The notes under the pieces were generated by a model. The model saw nothing but the letters and a program-made list of their open reading frames with translations. It ran no database searches and was not told where the DNA came from. Both the position numbers and the translations under genes were made by a program. From Chryseobacterium polytrichastri (GTDB lineage: Bacteria > Bacteroidota > Bacteroidia > Flavobacteriales > Weeksellaceae): a stretch of DNA of 64,000 nucleotides. The stretch spans positions 50,585 through 114,584 of the forward strand of contig NZ_FRAV01000014.1 in NCBI RefSeq assembly GCF_900142445.1, read 5' to 3'. Position 1 is the stretch's first letter. Every line of letters starts with the position of its first letter. Below, in pieces: positions 63,347 to 64,000 of the stretch.

Positions 63347-63906
63347 CCTCGAGGCTCTGCCTCGGGGTTAAAGAGGAAAAGTTTGAAAAACGGATGGTTT
63401 TTCAAAAGACTAAAAAAGCTGTAGCTTTGATTCATGGACGATCATATTCTGAAAAGGCATAATAAAACTTTACTTCTTTACCACATTGTTTTCCCTGTGA
63501 AATATAGGAATTCGGTTATTAGCGAAGAGGTTGGCGTTGGATTTAAAGAAATATGTATTGAATTGTCTCATCGATATGAAATTCACTTTCTAGAAATTGG
63601 TTATGAAGAGAACCATGTTCATTTTTTGATACAAAGTGTCCCCAATTTATCCATTAGTGAAATTTGTATGAAAGTAAAAAGTATCACGGCTAAAGAAATT
63701 TTTAAACGTTTTCCTGATGTCAAAGCTAAACTTTGGGGAGGAAATTTTTGGACAAGTGGTTATTATGCAAATACAGTGGGTCAATATGGAAATAAGGATG
63801 TCATTAAAAAGTATATAGAAAATCAAGGAAAAGAGAAAAAATATCAAAAAGTGCATGAGGCTCAACTTACACTTTTTGACATCTAAATACTTCGGGGCTC
63901 TGCCCC
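63347..63906 (+). mobile_element. IS200-like insertion sequence
   Basis: A single Y1 transposase gene is flanked by two small subterminal hairpins with the shared core GGCTCTGCC: CCTCGAGGCTCTGCCTCGGG (63347-63366) at the left end and GGGGCTCTGCCCC (63894-63906) at the right. Such imperfect palindromes replace terminal inverted repeats in IS200/IS605 elements. The exact cleavage ends are not determined. Confidence 0.8.
63434..63886 (+). CDS. tnpA: IS200/IS605-family Y1 transposase TnpA
   Basis: 150 residues, full length for a Y1 HUH transposase. Catalysis uses the HUH pair (His-Val-His in ENHVHFLIQSV) and a tyrosine in the helix WTSGYYANTVGQYG. The start reads RHNKTLLLYHIVFPVKYR, the usual first strand. 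It cuts and rejoins single-stranded DNA at the flanking hairpins. No TnpB/accessory gene lies beside it, so this is the minimal IS200-type form. Confidence 0.92.
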   Translation: MDDHILKRHNKTLLLYHIVFPVKYRNSVISEEVGVGFKEICIELSHRYEIHFLEIGYEENHVHFLIQSVPNLSISEICMKVKSITAKEIFKRFPDVKAKLWGGNFWTSGYYANTVGQYGNKDVIKKYIENQGKEKKYQKVHEAQLTLFDI

Positions 63907-64000
63907 AATGTCATTAAGTTAGTAAAATATCACAAGCTATCTTTTTGATTTTTAGATATTATGGGTTTAGCTCTTGCTCTGTATTTACCAATGTTTCTTT
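63907..64000. other. Right edge
   Basis: Non-coding sequence after the insertion element; nothing recognisable. Confidence 0.4.

Overview
The window looks like chromosomal DNA of a flavobacterium, most likely Chryseobacterium or a close relative. The DNA is AT-rich and there are few Shine-Dalgarno sequences. Promoters follow the Bacteroidota pattern (TTG, about 20 bases, TAnnTTTG). Three secreted proteins carry type IX secretion (T9SS) sorting tails. The PafA-type phosphatase, class B succinate dehydrogenase and bacteriophytochrome also fit. The genus is an inference from protein content, not a database match. No rRNA, tRNA or CRISPR array was seen.

Layout. 0.4-9.6 kb: a T9SS-exported propeller protein, a SnoaL-like protein, a metallo-hydrolase/epimerase pair, a decayed SDR gene and the ppk1-ppx polyphosphate operon. 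9.8-18.7 kb: an orphan type VI secretion island. It holds VgrG, an unknown small protein, a Tle1-like phospholipase effector, three tandem DUF2931 lipoproteins (probable immunity proteins) and a broken fourth copy split around an unrelated gene. 18.9-26.6 kb: dnaK, an AraC regulator, an NTF2-like protein, a periplasmic thioredoxin, a dead toxin-antitoxin pair, two tandem pairs of small membrane protein plus helical protein, and a nucleoid-associated protein.

26.7-37.8 kb is central metabolism: sdhB, sdhA and sdhC, a DASS-family dicarboxylate transporter and a porin, read as a probable dicarboxylate uptake and oxidation cluster. Bacteriophytochrome with its heme oxygenase, and malate dehydrogenase, follow. 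38.1-46.2 kb holds small hypothetical and membrane proteins, an R2K-type ATP-grasp protein, an RDD protein, a TetR-SDR module, an AraC regulator and an NmrA-like reductase. 46.4-48.8 kb encodes two exported HExxH proteins. 48.8-50.9 kb is a very AT-rich pair of an OLD/RecF-like ABC ATPase and a TOPRIM-like (DUF4276-like) protein, the best candidate here for an uncharacterised defence system. 50.9-64 kb holds a second TetR-SDR module with clear palindromic operators, GNAT, PafA, a MITE-like element, a repeat-rich T9SS metalloprotease, a TPR/AraC sensor pair, another T9SS protein and an IS200-like insertion sequence.

Several intergenic gaps hold dispersed imperfect-inverted repeats. At least two families are visible more than once or nested within another. 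Remnant genes (SDR, toxin-antitoxin, DUF2931 copy 4) mark 6.2 kb, 17.4-18.7 kb and 23.7-24.1 kb as sites of past gene turnover.
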